A stretch of 62,919 nt of DNA. Source: Phormidesmis sp. RL_2_1. GTDB lineage: Bacteria > Cyanobacteriota > Cyanobacteriia > Phormidesmidales > Phormidesmidaceae. The stretch covers positions 1-62,919 of the forward strand of contig JAAUPS010000004.1 in assembly GCA_012033015.1 (NCBI GenBank), in the 5' to 3' direction. Shown in pieces: positions 27,697 through 37,346 of this stretch. Position 1 is the stretch's first letter. Each line of letters begins with the position of its first letter. The position numbers and the translations under genes are program-made. Below the pieces are notes generated by a model. It was not told the DNA's origin and ran no database searches. It saw nothing but the letters and a program-made list of their open reading frames with translations.

Positions 27697-29115
27697 ATGC
27701 CCCCCGCTATTACTGCAATAAAACGATACTTCCGCAAAGATCTATTACCCCTACTGGCCGATCTTCGACTCGCCATCGGCCTATTGCTTGCGATCGCCAT
27801 TTTCAGCATTAGCGGCACCGTCATCGAACAGGGGCAAGGGCTTTCCTTTTACCAAGAGAACTACCCCGAACAGCCTGCCCTGTTCGGCTTCCTCACTTGG
27901 AAATTCATTCTTATGACCGGGCTAAACCAGGTCTATAGCACCTGGTGGTTCTTGGCCATTTTGATTCTCTTTGGTGCGAGTCTTACAGCCTGCACCTTTA
28001 CTCGCCAAATTACGGCGCTGCGCTGGTTTTCACGAACCTGGAATTTTTACAGTAAACCTCGCCAGTTTGGCAAGATGGCGCTGAGCACAGAGCTAGAAGT
28101 GAGCCCAGCGCTGGGAAAAGGGTCTGTTGATACGTTGAAGGGGTTGCTCTGCGATCGCCGCTATAAAGTTTTTGAGAAAGCCAGCGAAGACAGCACCGCG
28201 CAAATGCTCTATGCCCACAAGGGCCTAATCGGACGCATCGGCCCGATTGTGGTTCATGCCAGCATGTTGCTGGTTTTAGTCGGTGCGATTTTAGGCGCTA
28301 TGACCGGCTTTTTCGCCCAAGAAATGGTGCCTAGCGGCCAAACCTTTAGCATTCAAAACATTTTTGAAGCAGGCCCGTGGTCAGCCTCTCAAGTACCCAA
28401 AGACTGGTCAGTCCATGTCAATCGCTTTTGGATTGACTATTCCCCCGAAGGCCGCGTCGATCAGTTTTACTCCGATCTCTCCATTCTTGATGACAGCGGC
28501 GAAGAGGTCAAACGCAAAACCATCTGGGTGAATCAACCCCTACGTTATAAAAACGTCACCCTCTACCAAGCCGACTGGTCCGTAGCGGCCGTCAAAGTAC
28601 GGCTAAATAACAGCCCTACATTTAACCTGACCATGGCTGCTCTAGAAGGTAAAAATGGCAGACTTTGGGGCACTTGGGTGCCCACCAAACCCGATATGAG
28701 CGAAGGCGTTTCGCTGATTGCTCAAGATCTCCAAGGCACCTTGCTAGTGTATGACATGAAGGGCCAACTCATTTCCACTGTCCGCGAGGGCAGCGCCACT
28801 GAGGTCAACGGCATTAACTTGTTTGTCGATGAAATCATTGGCAGCACGGGGCTACAAATTAAAGCTGATCCAGGCATCCCTGTCGTTTACCTAGGCTTTG
28901 GCCTACTGATGATTGGGGTGATGATGAGCTATGTCTCTCACTCTCAAGTTTGGGCACTCCAAACAGATGACAAACTCTACATCGGTGGCCGCACCAACCG
29001 CGCCCAAGTTGCCTTTGAAAAAGAAATCCTAAGCGTATTAGATAAACTCACAGAACATGCTTCCGGGGAAGATGCAGACCGTGAAAAGGATGTCTTAGTG
29101 GCGACCATTCCTTAA
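27697..29115 (+). CDS. ccs1: System II cytochrome c biogenesis protein Ccs1/ResB
   Basis: 472 residues; with CcsA it moves haem and ligates it to c-type cytochromes on the lumen side. N-terminal helices ([40 protein letters not shown]), a third helix preceded by [20 protein letters not shown] (conserved His), a large lumenal domain and a final helix ([19 protein letters not shown], second conserved His) follow the family pattern. Full length. Operon with ccdA. Confidence 0.93.
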   Translation: MPPAITAIKRYFRKDLLPLLADLRLAIGLLLAIAIFSISGTVIEQGQGLSFYQENYPEQPALFGFLTWKFILMTGLNQVYSTWWFLAILILFGASLTACTFTRQITALRWFSRTWNFYSKPRQFGKMALSTELEVSPALGKGSVDTLKGLLCDRRYKVFEKASEDSTAQMLYAHKGLIGRIGPIVVHASMLLVLVGAILGAMTGFFAQEMVPSGQTFSIQNIFEAGPWSASQVPKDWSVHVNRFWIDYSPEGRVDQFYSDLSILDDSGEEVKRKTIWVNQPLRYKNVTLYQADWSVAAVKVRLNNSPTFNLTMAALEGKNGRLWGTWVPTKPDMSEGVSLIAQDLQGTLLVYDMKGQLISTVREGSATEVNGINLFVDEIIGSTGLQIKADPGIPVVYLGFGLLMIGVMMSYVSHSQVWALQTDDKLYIGGRTNRAQVAFEKEILSVLDKLTEHASGEDADREKDVLVATIP

Positions 29116-29163
29116 ATTTTTCGGTTTGAGTCATTCGGTTCATTGTCAGCCGAGCTGTCATGC

Positions 29164-30024
29164 TTACGACTTTTTATCGGCGGGTGGTGGATTGCCAAAA
29201 GCAGGTGTTAAGAAGGCGACGATCGCACCGATGATAAAGCCGGAGACGTTGCGAATAACGGGCAAAAGTTCGGGTGTGCGGGTGACGACAGGGCCGAGGC
29301 CAAAGGCAATGAATAAAATTCCCCATAGTGGTGAAAATAACAGTGCCCATTGCCAAGCAATGCCATCGCCTTCTCGTCTGGGTTGGGCCGCAAATCCACA
29401 AATGACCCCACCTAGAATAGAAGTAATCAAAGTCAAAATCCACTGTTCACGAGGAAGACCTGGCACTACCGCGCATCCGCCTCTGTTTAGGCATGTTTCT
29501 AAGGCGTTAATCGCGCCGAGCACCGCGCCGTCTTCACCATTGTCACGGACAAAAAACTGGTTGCCAAAACGAGTTTGCAGCTCAATCCAAAAGGTGCGGG
29601 GCAGCAGGGGATAAAGGTCATCGCCTACGCTGAAATTGAGCAGGTTACCGCCACGGGGGTCGGCGACGAGCATAATACTTTTTTGATCTAGGCCCCAAAA
29701 CTCTTTCACGGCTCGTCCGGGGGTTTGATCGAACTGGGTTAGCACTCTTAGTTTCCACCCAGTGGCCGCTTCAAATGCGGGCAACCGTTCGTTTAAAGAG
29801 TCTTCTTGCGCATCGTTTAAAATCCGGGCCAAATCGATTACGACTGTGGGCTCATCAGGCAGCAATTCTGGATGATTAACGGCTTGAGCTGGCATGGTAG
29901 GTGCCCACACCAGTAACATTGCGCAAAAAACGGCTGCGCACTTCAGCGCCCATTTGGTGGCCCACTCATGGATAGTCGGATAGAGCATAGTTTTAGAGCG
30001 CATGTTCATTAGTTCGAGCCGCAT
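29164..30024 (-). CDS. psb32: TPM-domain protein, Psb32/TLP18.3-like
   Basis: 286 residues. An N-terminal hydrophobic export segment with a possible AQA cleavage (KCAAVFCAMLLVWAPTMPAQ) is followed by the TPM domain: LNDAQEDSLNERLPAFEAATGWKL, then FWGLDQKSIMLVADPRGGN and FNVGDDLY-like FSVGDDLYPLL. Two to three C-terminal transmembrane helices end the protein. In phototrophs this family takes part in photosystem II repair. The start codon choice is uncertain; three Met residues lie in the first 12 positions. Convergent with ccs1. Confidence 0.88.
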   Translation of the reverse strand: MRLELMNMRSKTMLYPTIHEWATKWALKCAAVFCAMLLVWAPTMPAQAVNHPELLPDEPTVVIDLARILNDAQEDSLNERLPAFEAATGWKLRVLTQFDQTPGRAVKEFWGLDQKSIMLVADPRGGNLLNFSVGDDLYPLLPRTFWIELQTRFGNQFFVRDNGEDGAVLGAINALETCLNRGGCAVVPGLPREQWILTLITSILGGVICGFAAQPRREGDGIAWQWALLFSPLWGILFIAFGLGPVVTRTPELLPVIRNVSGFIIGAIVAFLTPAFGNPPPADKKS

Positions 30025-30112
30025 CCAGCCTTGCCTTTGTTTACAGTTGTTTACCTAATTTTAAGATACTTGAAGCAAACAAGGAAATTATTTGCCGACA
30101 AGAGGGGCTTTT

Positions 30113-30700
30113 TTAACGTTCTTGTCTGTGAGAGTGACTGGTGTCAGCGGCTTGTGGTGGGTGTGGTGCAGTGGGGGAAGGATTATGAGAATCCGTTGGG
30201 ATGGCGGCTTGAGCAGGCGGCTGAGCAGGCGGCTGAGCAGGCGGTTGAACGGTGGAGGATTGAGCAGGCGGCTGAACGGTGGACTGAGCGGGCGGCTGAA
30301 TGGGTGGGCGGCGAGTGGGTGGGCGGCGGCGACGTGAGGGTTTGGTGAGGACGCGGAAGGCGGCGCTGGCACCTGCCCATAGGCTGCGGCTAGTGACTTG
30401 TGCTTTATGCGCTTGTACTTTGACTTCCAAAAGACTTTGATCTACTTGCTTGACAACGCTGTGAGCGCTTTGCAGGCTGCCGCTGACTTCGTCGGTAAGC
30501 GTAGCAAGTTCTTTCCCGGTGAGTCGCAGGTCTTGGAGGGTGGCGGGCAGTTCTTGATTGAGGCTATCTAATAATTTTTCGGCGCTTCTGGCGGCGCGGG
30601 CAAGCTCTTGGAGGGTCAAAATAGCGACGGTGAGTAGGGCCATCAAACTGATAGCAACCAATAGAATAGAAATGCCAAGCCAGAAGAAAGGGTTGTTCAC
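30113..30700 (-). CDS. DUF948-like membrane protein
   Basis: 195 residues. One N-terminal transmembrane helix (FWLGISILLVAISLMALLTV) is followed by a long amphipathic helix of DUF948/YtxG type (ELARAARSAEKLLDSLNQELP). A basic patch (SRRRRPPTRRPP) and a Pro/Gln/Ala tail (PPAQ repeats from a 12-nt array near 30205-30310) end the protein. The family is often paired with YtxH proteins, as here; it starts 5 nt after the YtxH stop. Stress or envelope function is presumed, not shown. Confidence 0.75.
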   Translation of the reverse strand: MNNPFFWLGISILLVAISLMALLTVAILTLQELARAARSAEKLLDSLNQELPATLQDLRLTGKELATLTDEVSGSLQSAHSVVKQVDQSLLEVKVQAHKAQVTSRSLWAGASAAFRVLTKPSRRRRPPTRRPPIQPPAQSTVQPPAQSSTVQPPAQPPAQPPAQAAIPTDSHNPSPTAPHPPQAADTSHSHRQER

Positions 30701-30705
30701 AGTGG

Positions 30706-31098
30706 CTATGCTTCATCCCTGACGGTGTGAACAGCGTTGCCATCGGTATCTGGATTGATTGGCGTATTTTTGGGGCTATTGATTGGGCCGTTCATGGGCA
30801 TTGACTGTTCTTTGGCCCACTCGCGGCGGCTGGCGGCTTGTCCGGCGGCGATCGCTTCGCGCAGTCGATCTAGGGTTTGATCCCAGTTGCTGAGGCTGGT
30901 TAGCGATAGGCGATCGGCTTGGAACTGAATGCTGGTGGCCAGATCTTCGGCGAGTTCTGGGAGGGCGTCGGCGGATTTTTTGAGGATGCGGCGGGTTTCA
31001 CGGCCTGTGCGCGGGGCGGCTAAAATCCCGGCGATCGCACCGATGGCTGTACCAATAATCAGGCCGCCTAAAAGTCCGTTGGATTTGTTATCTGCCAT
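30706..31098 (-). CDS. YtxH domain protein
   Basis: 130 residues. The YtxH signature is GGLIIGTAIGAIAGILAAPR at ~11-30 with TGRETRRILKKSA after it: one glycine-rich hydrophobic helix and an amphipathic tail. Asn/Pro-rich micro-repeats (NGPINSPKNTPINPDT) occur near the C-terminus. First gene of a two-gene minus-strand operon with the DUF948-like protein. Confidence 0.85.
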   Translation of the reverse strand: MADNKSNGLLGGLIIGTAIGAIAGILAAPRTGRETRRILKKSADALPELAEDLATSIQFQADRLSLTSLSNWDQTLDRLREAIAAGQAASRREWAKEQSMPMNGPINSPKNTPINPDTDGNAVHTVRDEA

Positions 31099-31177
31099 GG
31101 CTGCTGCGCTCTAGTGGTCACACTAGGGGTAGGTTAAAAGGACTCAGTAATAGGGGTTTAAGTCTGAATTCTAATCG

Positions 31178-31486
31178 CTATTTGCGTGAATACATAGCTC
31201 GATATAGCACTAGCGCCCGAAGTAGCTCAACCATTTTGATGATTTGGCGAATTTGCCGCGATCGCAACTGCCATTGGGCAAACTTGAGCCGAGTTTCAGC
31301 GATCTGAGCCCGTTTAATCGCTAGGACGTAGCCTGCTTGCTGTGGCCCTAGCATGGCATTTTGTGCAAGATATTGCAGCCGAGCCGCCAAATGGGCGATC
31401 CGACAGCGCATGTGCCAAAGGCGATGGGCCATCTTCAGGATCAAGATGGTGAGTAAGCAGTTAATGCCGATAACGATACTCATCAT
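31178..31486 (-). CDS. small membrane protein, unknown
   Basis: 102 residues. An N-terminal transmembrane segment (MMSIVIGINCLLTILILKMA) precedes a highly basic helical region rich in Arg, Gln and Ala. No recognised motif. The base composition, the Met-rich start and its position upstream of the YtxH operon suggest a conserved cyanobacterial gene, but I cannot name it. Confidence 0.6.
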   Translation of the reverse strand: MMSIVIGINCLLTILILKMAHRLWHMRCRIAHLAARLQYLAQNAMLGPQQAGYVLAIKRAQIAETRLKFAQWQLRSRQIRQIIKMVELLRALVLYRAMYSRK

Positions 31487-31492
31487 GATGTT

Positions 31493-31542
31493 GGTTATTC
31501 TGGCCGGTTATTCTGGCCGGTTATTCTGGCCGGTTATTCTGG
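31493..31542. repeat. 13-nt tandem repeat spanning a stop codon
   Basis: Nearly four copies of GGTTATTCTGGCC. The TAA stop of the neighbouring minus-strand gene (31534-31536) lies in the last unit. Confidence 0.95.
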
Positions 31543-33335
31543 GTCATAGCTCATCATCAGCGGGGCCAAACCCAACTCATCAGGCTGTTTGGCTTGCAGC
31601 TCAAAGAAACCAACGATTTCTTTAATGGTCGGCCTACCCTGGTGGATACCTGTCGCGCCCGTAGCAATAATGCAGCCGCAGCACCCGTCGTTTTGCGCAG
31701 TCCCTTCGGCCCACTTTTCTAGGCTGTGACCATCGATAGGATTGTTGAGTTCATATTCATTGAATAAATGCAAGTGGCCGAGTTCTGTCTCTAGTAAACC
31801 AACCTGAAAAAATTGCCCGCTCAGTGGATCGGTACCCGGATTAAAACAAATGGCACGAATGCCCCCTTCTCGGCGGAGCTGGGCCAGCAGTTTTTGTGCT
31901 TTTGGGCGACTGGTCTGAATCGTGAGTATGGGCCAGCTTGCTTTGGCAGTAGGCCGTTTTTGAGGGGGATGAATAAAGCTTTGGTAGTAAATCCGTGGGT
32001 TGTCCCGTAGGGGCGCTAGCTTTTTGTCGGTGTGGTTGCCCAGCATAATAAATGATCCATCTGGGACGCTGTCACTGATTAAAGGGGCTGTGTTGAAAGC
32101 CGTTTTACCATCGGAGGCCGCGCTGTAATCGATATCTGCATCGAAGGTTTCGGCCAAAAAGGTCGCTGAGACGCAGGCACCGTCGGAAACTTTGACGGCG
32201 ATCTTGTCAGGGCCAGGGTCGATTTCAAGCGGGGAGGTATGGAGGCTGGCTTTTGCCGGATTTGGAATGCGAAAGCGGCTGCTGGCGGGCTTTAGGGCAA
32301 ATTTATCAGTGCTGAGATCGTGCTTTTTAAAGAAGCGATGGAGGGCCTCTAAAACGACCACTAAGCTCGCAGCTTCTTCTTCAGCGAGTTGCGATCGCAG
32401 CCCTTCCAGTGGGTGCAAGCTGCCAAACTCGTACTCAACGGCAGTATTATCGACGATCGCCGCTTTGCCCTCTAGCGGCATCGCAATAACATCTTCAGCC
32501 GGATTGAAGTTGATAAATAAACAGTTTTGCTCCAAAAAAGCCTGCTGCATATCATCAGAAAAGTCTTGGCTATTCAGCAGCTTGTGGCGAAACTGCTGCA
32601 GTGATTCTAAATCACGGTAAAACAGCAGCCCGTATTCTAATCCTGCTAGCCCTAATACCGATAGATACAGGGTTTCTATTTCCCAACGGTTGAGTTCAAT
32701 CGCGAGAATTTCTTGCTCACTCAAATGCTGCCAAGGGGCATCTTCCCAAAGCAGGGCGGCTTTTTCGAGCAGAGCTTTTTCAAAGGCTGCAGGCAGCTTG
32801 GGATCCAGGATTTCAGGAGACTGAAGCTTTTCAAAGACCTCGTCAATCACCGGTAATACAGGAGTATATTCAACCGGAATATCTAGATCTTGCAAGGCCC
32901 CTCGCAAAAAAAAAACTGAATCTCGCGATCGCGCACCACCACTTTGCGAGGCCGAGCTGGCTCTACACCGCTGCCCCCTTGGGGCGTTTCAATCGCCTGC
33001 AGCAGCGTCCGCACAATGGCTTCATTGCCGGTTTCGCTGGGCACGACACTCAGCCCCCGCACCACCCCCTGCAAACTATCGACCCACATAATGCAGTCGC
33101 CTTGCGGCATATCTGCTAGTTCGCCGCCGGATGCTTTATCGGCACCCTTCGTCAGGCCGTAGCCCGCCGCAGGCAGTGGACGGCGATCGCACTCCCAAAC
33201 GCTCGTCAGCCTAGGAAGCTGACTCAAACGACGACAGGTAAAAGGGCTCAGTTGATGCATCAAAACAGAGACATTGAATAAAACGTAAACAATACATGCA
33301 AAAGAAATCAGCGCAGACGACGGCCAATCTATCAA
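31534..33335 (-). CDS. large cyanobacterial protein of unknown function (one frame break)
   Basis: About 600 residues after repair. I believe it belongs to a cyanobacteria-restricted family (probably DUF6930) but no catalytic motif is recognised. The N-terminal region has RLPRLTSVWECDRRPL-type sequence (LSQLPRLTSVWECDRRPLP) and a block RGLSVVPSETGNEAIVRTLL. The joint REIQFF(F)LRGALQDLDIPVEY is disrupted by a run of ten A on the plus strand near 32910; eleven would restore the frame. The C-terminal part has NDGCCGCIIATG, a cysteine cluster. The stop codon lies in a 13-nt tandem array. Confidence 0.7.
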
Positions 33336-33625
33336 AGCGATCTACCAAAGCAATCTACCACCAGCCCTCTAGACCAACAGCCGTCTAGACTAACAGGCAT
33401 CTAGATAGGGATCAGCAGCATATCGCCTAACCTCCATCTTATACAGTGAGCGTGATTCAGTGAGCGTGATTTAGCGCGATCTCATCGCTGTATCTGATCG
33501 CCCGCTCTATAGCAGAGCATCGGTGAGTTGCTATTTATCCTTAAGATAAGGGCTGCCTAGAGCCGTAAAGCCCAAGACTGATACGTTAAACTAAAAACTA
33601 ATCCATCAACCCAATTTTAATTGCC

Positions 33626-34027
33626 ATGACACAGGCCACACCATCCACCGAAGCACCTCAGGCTATCACGCCAACGCCTGCAGCAGCCGGTACTGAAAAA
33701 GGTATCCTCATGTCCGAAGCAGCCCTTAACCACGTTAAGGCGCTGCGCGAAAAACAAGGCAGTGATTTATGTTTGCGAGTGGGCGTCCGTCAGGGAGGCT
33801 GCTCTGGCATGTCTTACATGATGGATTTTGAAGATATTGCCAATGTGGGCGAGCACGATGAAGTGTACGATTACGACGGCTTTAAAGTTATCTGCGATCG
33901 CAAAAGTCTTCTCTATCTATATGGACTAATGCTCGATTACAGCGATGCGCTCATTGGCGGAGGCTTTCAATTTACCAATCCCAACGCCAACCAAACCTGC
34001 GGCTGTGGCAAATCCTTTGGCACGTAA
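33626..34027 (+). CDS. sufA: Fe-S assembly A-type carrier (IscA/SufA)
   Basis: 133 residues; A-type carrier for Fe-S cluster or iron delivery. The three conserved cysteines are in GGCSGMSY and CGCGKSF near the C-terminus. The core [18 protein letters not shown] and [14 protein letters not shown] match the family. The ~25-residue Ala/Thr/Pro N-terminal extension is unusual but seen in some cyanobacterial members. I cannot separate SufA from IscA by sequence alone. Confidence 0.9.
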   Translation: MTQATPSTEAPQAITPTPAAAGTEKGILMSEAALNHVKALREKQGSDLCLRVGVRQGGCSGMSYMMDFEDIANVGEHDEVYDYDGFKVICDRKSLLYLYGLMLDYSDALIGGGFQFTNPNANQTCGCGKSFGT

Positions 34028-34079
34028 TACAGACCTGTAATACAGACCTACACATAGGCATTACTCACCCGTTTCCTGA

Positions 34080-34116
34080 GCCACTTTTAGCCACTTTTAG
34101 CCACTTTTAGCCACTG
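34080..34116. repeat. 10-nt tandem repeat
   Basis: About 3.5 exact copies of CCACTTTTAG, between the IscA/SufA gene and the TPR gene. Confidence 0.95.
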
Positions 34117-34144
34117 TTGCTCGATTCCCTTTTTCTCCCTCAAT

Positions 34145-34564
34145 ATGCAAACTCTAGAAACTCAATTTGACGAGGGCATTGCCCGCTATAAAGCAGGCGA
34201 ATCTGCCGAAACTTTGCTGCCTACTTTTAAAGAAATTTGCCTCCATGCGCCCAAAAACAGCGCCGCGCAAACCTGCTTGTCTTGGCTATATCTCCTGCTA
34301 GATAAACCCAACGCCGCCTACAAAGCCGCTCAGCGAGCCGTCAAGCTCGCTCCCAAAGATCCCCAAGCCCGCGTCAATCTTTCGATTGCCATGTTAGAAA
34401 CCGGCAAAAGCGGTGTCCGAGAGCAAATAGAGATCGTCACACAAGTGCTTTATGCCGTAGATGAACTCAAAGCTGAAATTGAGGAAAATCTTGAAGAAGG
34501 ATTAAGAAGGAAGCCTGATTGGAAAAGCCTCAAGCGAGTTCAAAAATGGCTACTTGAAGCGTGA
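34145..34564 (+). CDS. small TPR protein
   Basis: 139 residues, no signal peptide. Helical repeats of TPR type (AAQTCLSWLYLLLDKPNAAYKAAQ, then DPQARVNLSIAMLETGK, each quoted in part) followed by an acidic helix (ELKAEIEENLEEGL) and a C-terminal WLLEA. Small cytosolic TPR adapters like this are found in many cyanobacteria. It sits 117 nt after the IscA/SufA-like gene; operon membership is uncertain because of the repeat array between them. Confidence 0.75.
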   Translation: MQTLETQFDEGIARYKAGESAETLLPTFKEICLHAPKNSAAQTCLSWLYLLLDKPNAAYKAAQRAVKLAPKDPQARVNLSIAMLETGKSGVREQIEIVTQVLYAVDELKAEIEENLEEGLRRKPDWKSLKRVQKWLLEA

Positions 34565-34661
34565 ACCCCTGAATACTCATAGCCCCGGTTAACACAAAAC
34601 TCATTTGAAGCCACCCAAAGCCTTATCCTAACTTAATTAACTATTGCAACAAAAATCATAT

Positions 34662-34704
34662 AAGGGGGTGGGGATCAAACGCATTTGCGATCCCCACCCC
34701 TTTT
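34662..34704 (+). terminator. strong terminator after the TPR gene
   Basis: GGGGTGGGGATC (34665-34676) pairs with GATCCCCACCCC (34689-34700), followed by TTTT. Confidence 0.9.
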
Positions 34705-34902
34705 ACTTGACGATTTCAAGAAACCTTGTCGTTGGGCACTTTAGCCCCTCTCAGAAGGCTCAAAACCCTGCCCTGAAACTGTCTCCCGGCCTTGAAAAAA
34801 TGCCCCAAAGGTTTGAAACAATAACTTAATGAGCGATCCCCGAGACGACTGATAAGATTAGATGAAGGAATCGATAAGCACACCTTAACTGTTTGAAGTC
34901 TG

Positions 34903-34950
34903 CTTCATTGAACCAGTTCTTCATTGAACCAGTTCTTCATTGAATCAGTC
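34903..34950. repeat. 16-nt tandem repeat x3
   Basis: Copies of TTCATTGAACCAGTTC in the leader region of the 64-aa gene. Confidence 0.9.
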
Positions 34951-35019
34951 CTTTCACATTTAAGTTGAGCTAACCGGTTTAACACCTAAACTCACTCTAC
35001 TCATTTCGGGAGCAATTTT

Positions 35020-35214
35020 ATGGATCTTCGAACAGTTGCAATTAAGCCAGAAACGAGAAATCACAAGGGCTTTTTCGTCCAAAATGCGGACTACACCTTT
35101 GTTGAAATTGACAAGTCTGGGTGGGCTTTGATCTGTGTTGATGATGCCGTATGTCACTATGTTGATCCTGACAACATAGTTATGGCTAAAGCAGATGCCC
35201 CACAGGCAATGTAG
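35020..35214 (+). CDS. 64-aa protein of unknown function
   Basis: I do not recognise it. 64 residues, slightly acidic, with two cysteines (ALICVDDAVCHYVD) and alternating hydrophobic residues that suggest a small beta-rich domain. Support for a real gene: a GGGAG 8 nt before the ATG, a balanced amino-acid composition, and two hairpins directly downstream (35221-35244 and 35278-35312), the second with a T-run. It therefore looks like an independent short transcript. Confidence 0.65.
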   Translation: MDLRTVAIKPETRNHKGFFVQNADYTFVEIDKSGWALICVDDAVCHYVDPDNIVMAKADAPQAM

Positions 35215-35277
35215 GTCAATGAGCCCCTAATTTATAGGGGGCTCAAGGGACATTGATTCTATGATGAATAACCATGG

Positions 35278-35312
35278 TATGGCTGCTTCTCCGATGAGGC
35301 AGCCATATTTTG
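35278..35312 (+). terminator. terminator after the 64-aa gene
   Basis: TATGGCTGC pairs with GCAGCCATA (9 bp) and is followed by TTTT. A second GC hairpin (GAGCCCC/GGGGCTC, 35221-35244) precedes it. Confidence 0.75.
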
Positions 35313-35416
35313 TCAGGGGGTATAGGGGTTTTTATCAGGGGGTGCTGCTAGGACGAAACACTGGCCGATAGGGTGCAATTTGTAGCTAGCGTGCGTCACG
35401 CCAAAGCTATAAAGTT

Positions 35417-35689
35417 GTGAGCAGTTGCGATGGCAGTTGTGATGAAAAATCAGTTGGTAAACGGATTGAATACGGTGCTGATGCTCAATCTGTTTTTGTG
35501 TTGTTTTGCTTTGCTTGGTTCGCTGTTGCCCTCATTGGCCGCTTTGCGCAGGTTGATTTGGGCTTTGATCTTTGGTATAGCCTGTGGGAGCCGGTGATTA
35601 TGCCTGCGATTGGGATTCTGATGGCCGGGGCTTTGGTGAGTGGGCTGAGCAACTGGGTTGGCCAAAAATTTTTAAAAGATTCACCTTAA
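35417..35689 (+). CDS. small membrane protein, unknown
   Basis: 90 residues from a GTG. Two transmembrane helices (SVFVLFCFAWFAVALIGRFA and PVIMPAIGILMAGALVSGLS) flank a short lumenal or periplasmic loop (QVDLGFDLWYSLWE). The N-terminus has three Cys/Ser-rich residues. The start is uncertain. No family recognised. Confidence 0.55.
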   Translation: MSSCDGSCDEKSVGKRIEYGADAQSVFVLFCFAWFAVALIGRFAQVDLGFDLWYSLWEPVIMPAIGILMAGALVSGLSNWVGQKFLKDSP

Positions 35690-35754
35690 AGGGATTTGCC
35701 TCAAAAGGGATTTACCTCAATTCAGGATTCACCTGATGGGCTGATCTGCTCAGC

Positions 35755-35865
35755 CATGACTCGACCATGACTCGACTATGACTCGACCATGACTCGACCA
35801 TGACTCAGCCATTACCATCGCCCTATTGCCATCGCCCTATTGCCATCGCCCTATTGCCATCGCCC
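35755..35865. repeat. two adjacent tandem arrays spanning the yvcK stop
   Basis: CATGACTCGAC (11 nt) about five times, then GCCATCGCCCTATT (14 nt) about four times. The minus-strand yvcK stop (TAG, 35851-35853) is inside the second array. Confidence 0.95.
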
Positions 35866-37215
35866 TTTGGTGCGTTCGTACCATTTCACCAGCACCCTTG
35901 CTAAGCGTTTGGGATCATGGCGTACGGCGGTGTCTTCTTCGTCCATCACGTTGGCAATGACGATACGGCGACCTGAATCAATAATTGCCTTGCGATCTAA
36001 AATGACGGGGGTGGCACCTTCTTTGAGATATCGATTAATGGCGGCTTCAGAAGGAATTTTCTTTTGCACTAGGACGGCATCAAACAGTCGCTGACCGCAG
36101 GCTCGATCAATCGCCTTAATGTGCTCAGAAACGGTGTAGCCTTGGGTTTCTCCTGGCTCAGTCATAATGTTGCAAATATAGATGCTAGGCACGTTACGAG
36201 CCGCCAAAGCGTCTACTAGCTCAGGCACAAGCAGGTTGGGAATGATGCTGGTATATAGGCTGCCGGGGCCAATGATGATGTATTCTGCGCTGTTGATCGC
36301 TTCTATGGCTTGAGGGAGTGCAGGAGGGTTTTCGGGCACACAGCCAATTTCATCGATACTGCCTCTGGCTTTGGTGATGTTTGATTCTCCTTGGATGTGG
36401 CGACCGTCGCTGAGATTGGCCCAGAGGCTGACATCGCTCAAGGTGGAGGGCAGTACCCGGCCACGAATGGCGAGAACCTGAGAGCTAGCTGCGATCGCCC
36501 GCTCCCAATCTCCAGTTATTTCATTCATTGCTGATAGAAATAAATTGCCAAAACTGTGGCCGCTGAGCCCACTGCCTGCTTCAAATCGATACTGAAACAG
36601 CTCTGTTAAGAGTTTTTCCTCGTCAGCTAGCGCTGTCAAACAGTTGCGAATATCGCCCGGTGGAATTCCGCCCATTTCTCGTCGCAGCCGACCAGATGAG
36701 CCGCCATCATCGGCTACCGTCACAATTGCGGTGATATTGGCACTGTAGCGTTTGAGCCCCCGCAGCAACGTCGAAAGGCCCGTCCCTCCGCCAATGACCA
36801 CAATGCGAGGCCCCCGAATTAACCGCCGGTGAGTCGCTAGGGCATCCCAAAGCGTGTCTTCGTTGTTAGCCGGTAGCAGCACCTCCACAATAGAAAAGAG
36901 CGTACGCGTTTGGCCCCAGATGATAAAGAGTAAACCGCCCACAATCGCTAGGGGGCCACTGACATAGCTTGGGATCAAGCGGGTGATGAAGTTGAGCACA
37001 TTGCCCACAAACTTCACCGTATAAAACACGGGTGTGAGCTTGAGCCATACCATGATGCCAAGGCCCACCGCAAGAATGCCGATTGTGCTCAAAAACATCC
37101 AGCGCTTAACAAATAGCCCTGGCCTTAACCACCTCACCCAGCGCTTAGGCTTGGCATATAGTTTGTGACGATTTGAGCGCATGGTGGTTGCTAGCGGCGA
37201 GTTGGGATCACGCAT
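35851..37215 (-). CDS. yvcK: YvcK/CofD-like protein with membrane anchor
   Basis: 454 residues. Two N-terminal transmembrane helices ([37 protein letters not shown]) precede the YvcK domain from ~135: [64 protein letters not shown] and [17 protein letters not shown]. YvcK binds UDP-sugars and links central carbon metabolism to cell-wall synthesis in other bacteria. The anchored form is the usual one in cyanobacteria. The final residues overlap the repeat array. Confidence 0.9.
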   Translation of the reverse strand: MRDPNSPLATTMRSNRHKLYAKPKRWVRWLRPGLFVKRWMFLSTIGILAVGLGIMVWLKLTPVFYTVKFVGNVLNFITRLIPSYVSGPLAIVGGLLFIIWGQTRTLFSIVEVLLPANNEDTLWDALATHRRLIRGPRIVVIGGGTGLSTLLRGLKRYSANITAIVTVADDGGSSGRLRREMGGIPPGDIRNCLTALADEEKLLTELFQYRFEAGSGLSGHSFGNLFLSAMNEITGDWERAIAASSQVLAIRGRVLPSTLSDVSLWANLSDGRHIQGESNITKARGSIDEIGCVPENPPALPQAIEAINSAEYIIIGPGSLYTSIIPNLLVPELVDALAARNVPSIYICNIMTEPGETQGYTVSEHIKAIDRACGQRLFDAVLVQKKIPSEAAINRYLKEGATPVILDRKAIIDSGRRIVIANVMDEEDTAVRHDPKRLARVLVKWYERTKGRWQ

Positions 37216-37346
37216 TAGGGTTATACAGCAAAAAGGCCAACTTTCATTGGGTCAGTGCTGAATATTCAGTAGGATAGGGACAGCCTATACAAACATATTT
37301 AAATTAAATATGGGCTTCAAGTGGGCTTCAAGATCGCTAGGTTTGC

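Noticed and set aside
30031-30348. 105-codon plus-strand frame with EQAAEQAAE repeats
   Set aside because: It is the antisense reading of the PPAQ repeat in the DUF948-like gene; the minus strand has the transmembrane helix and the operon context.
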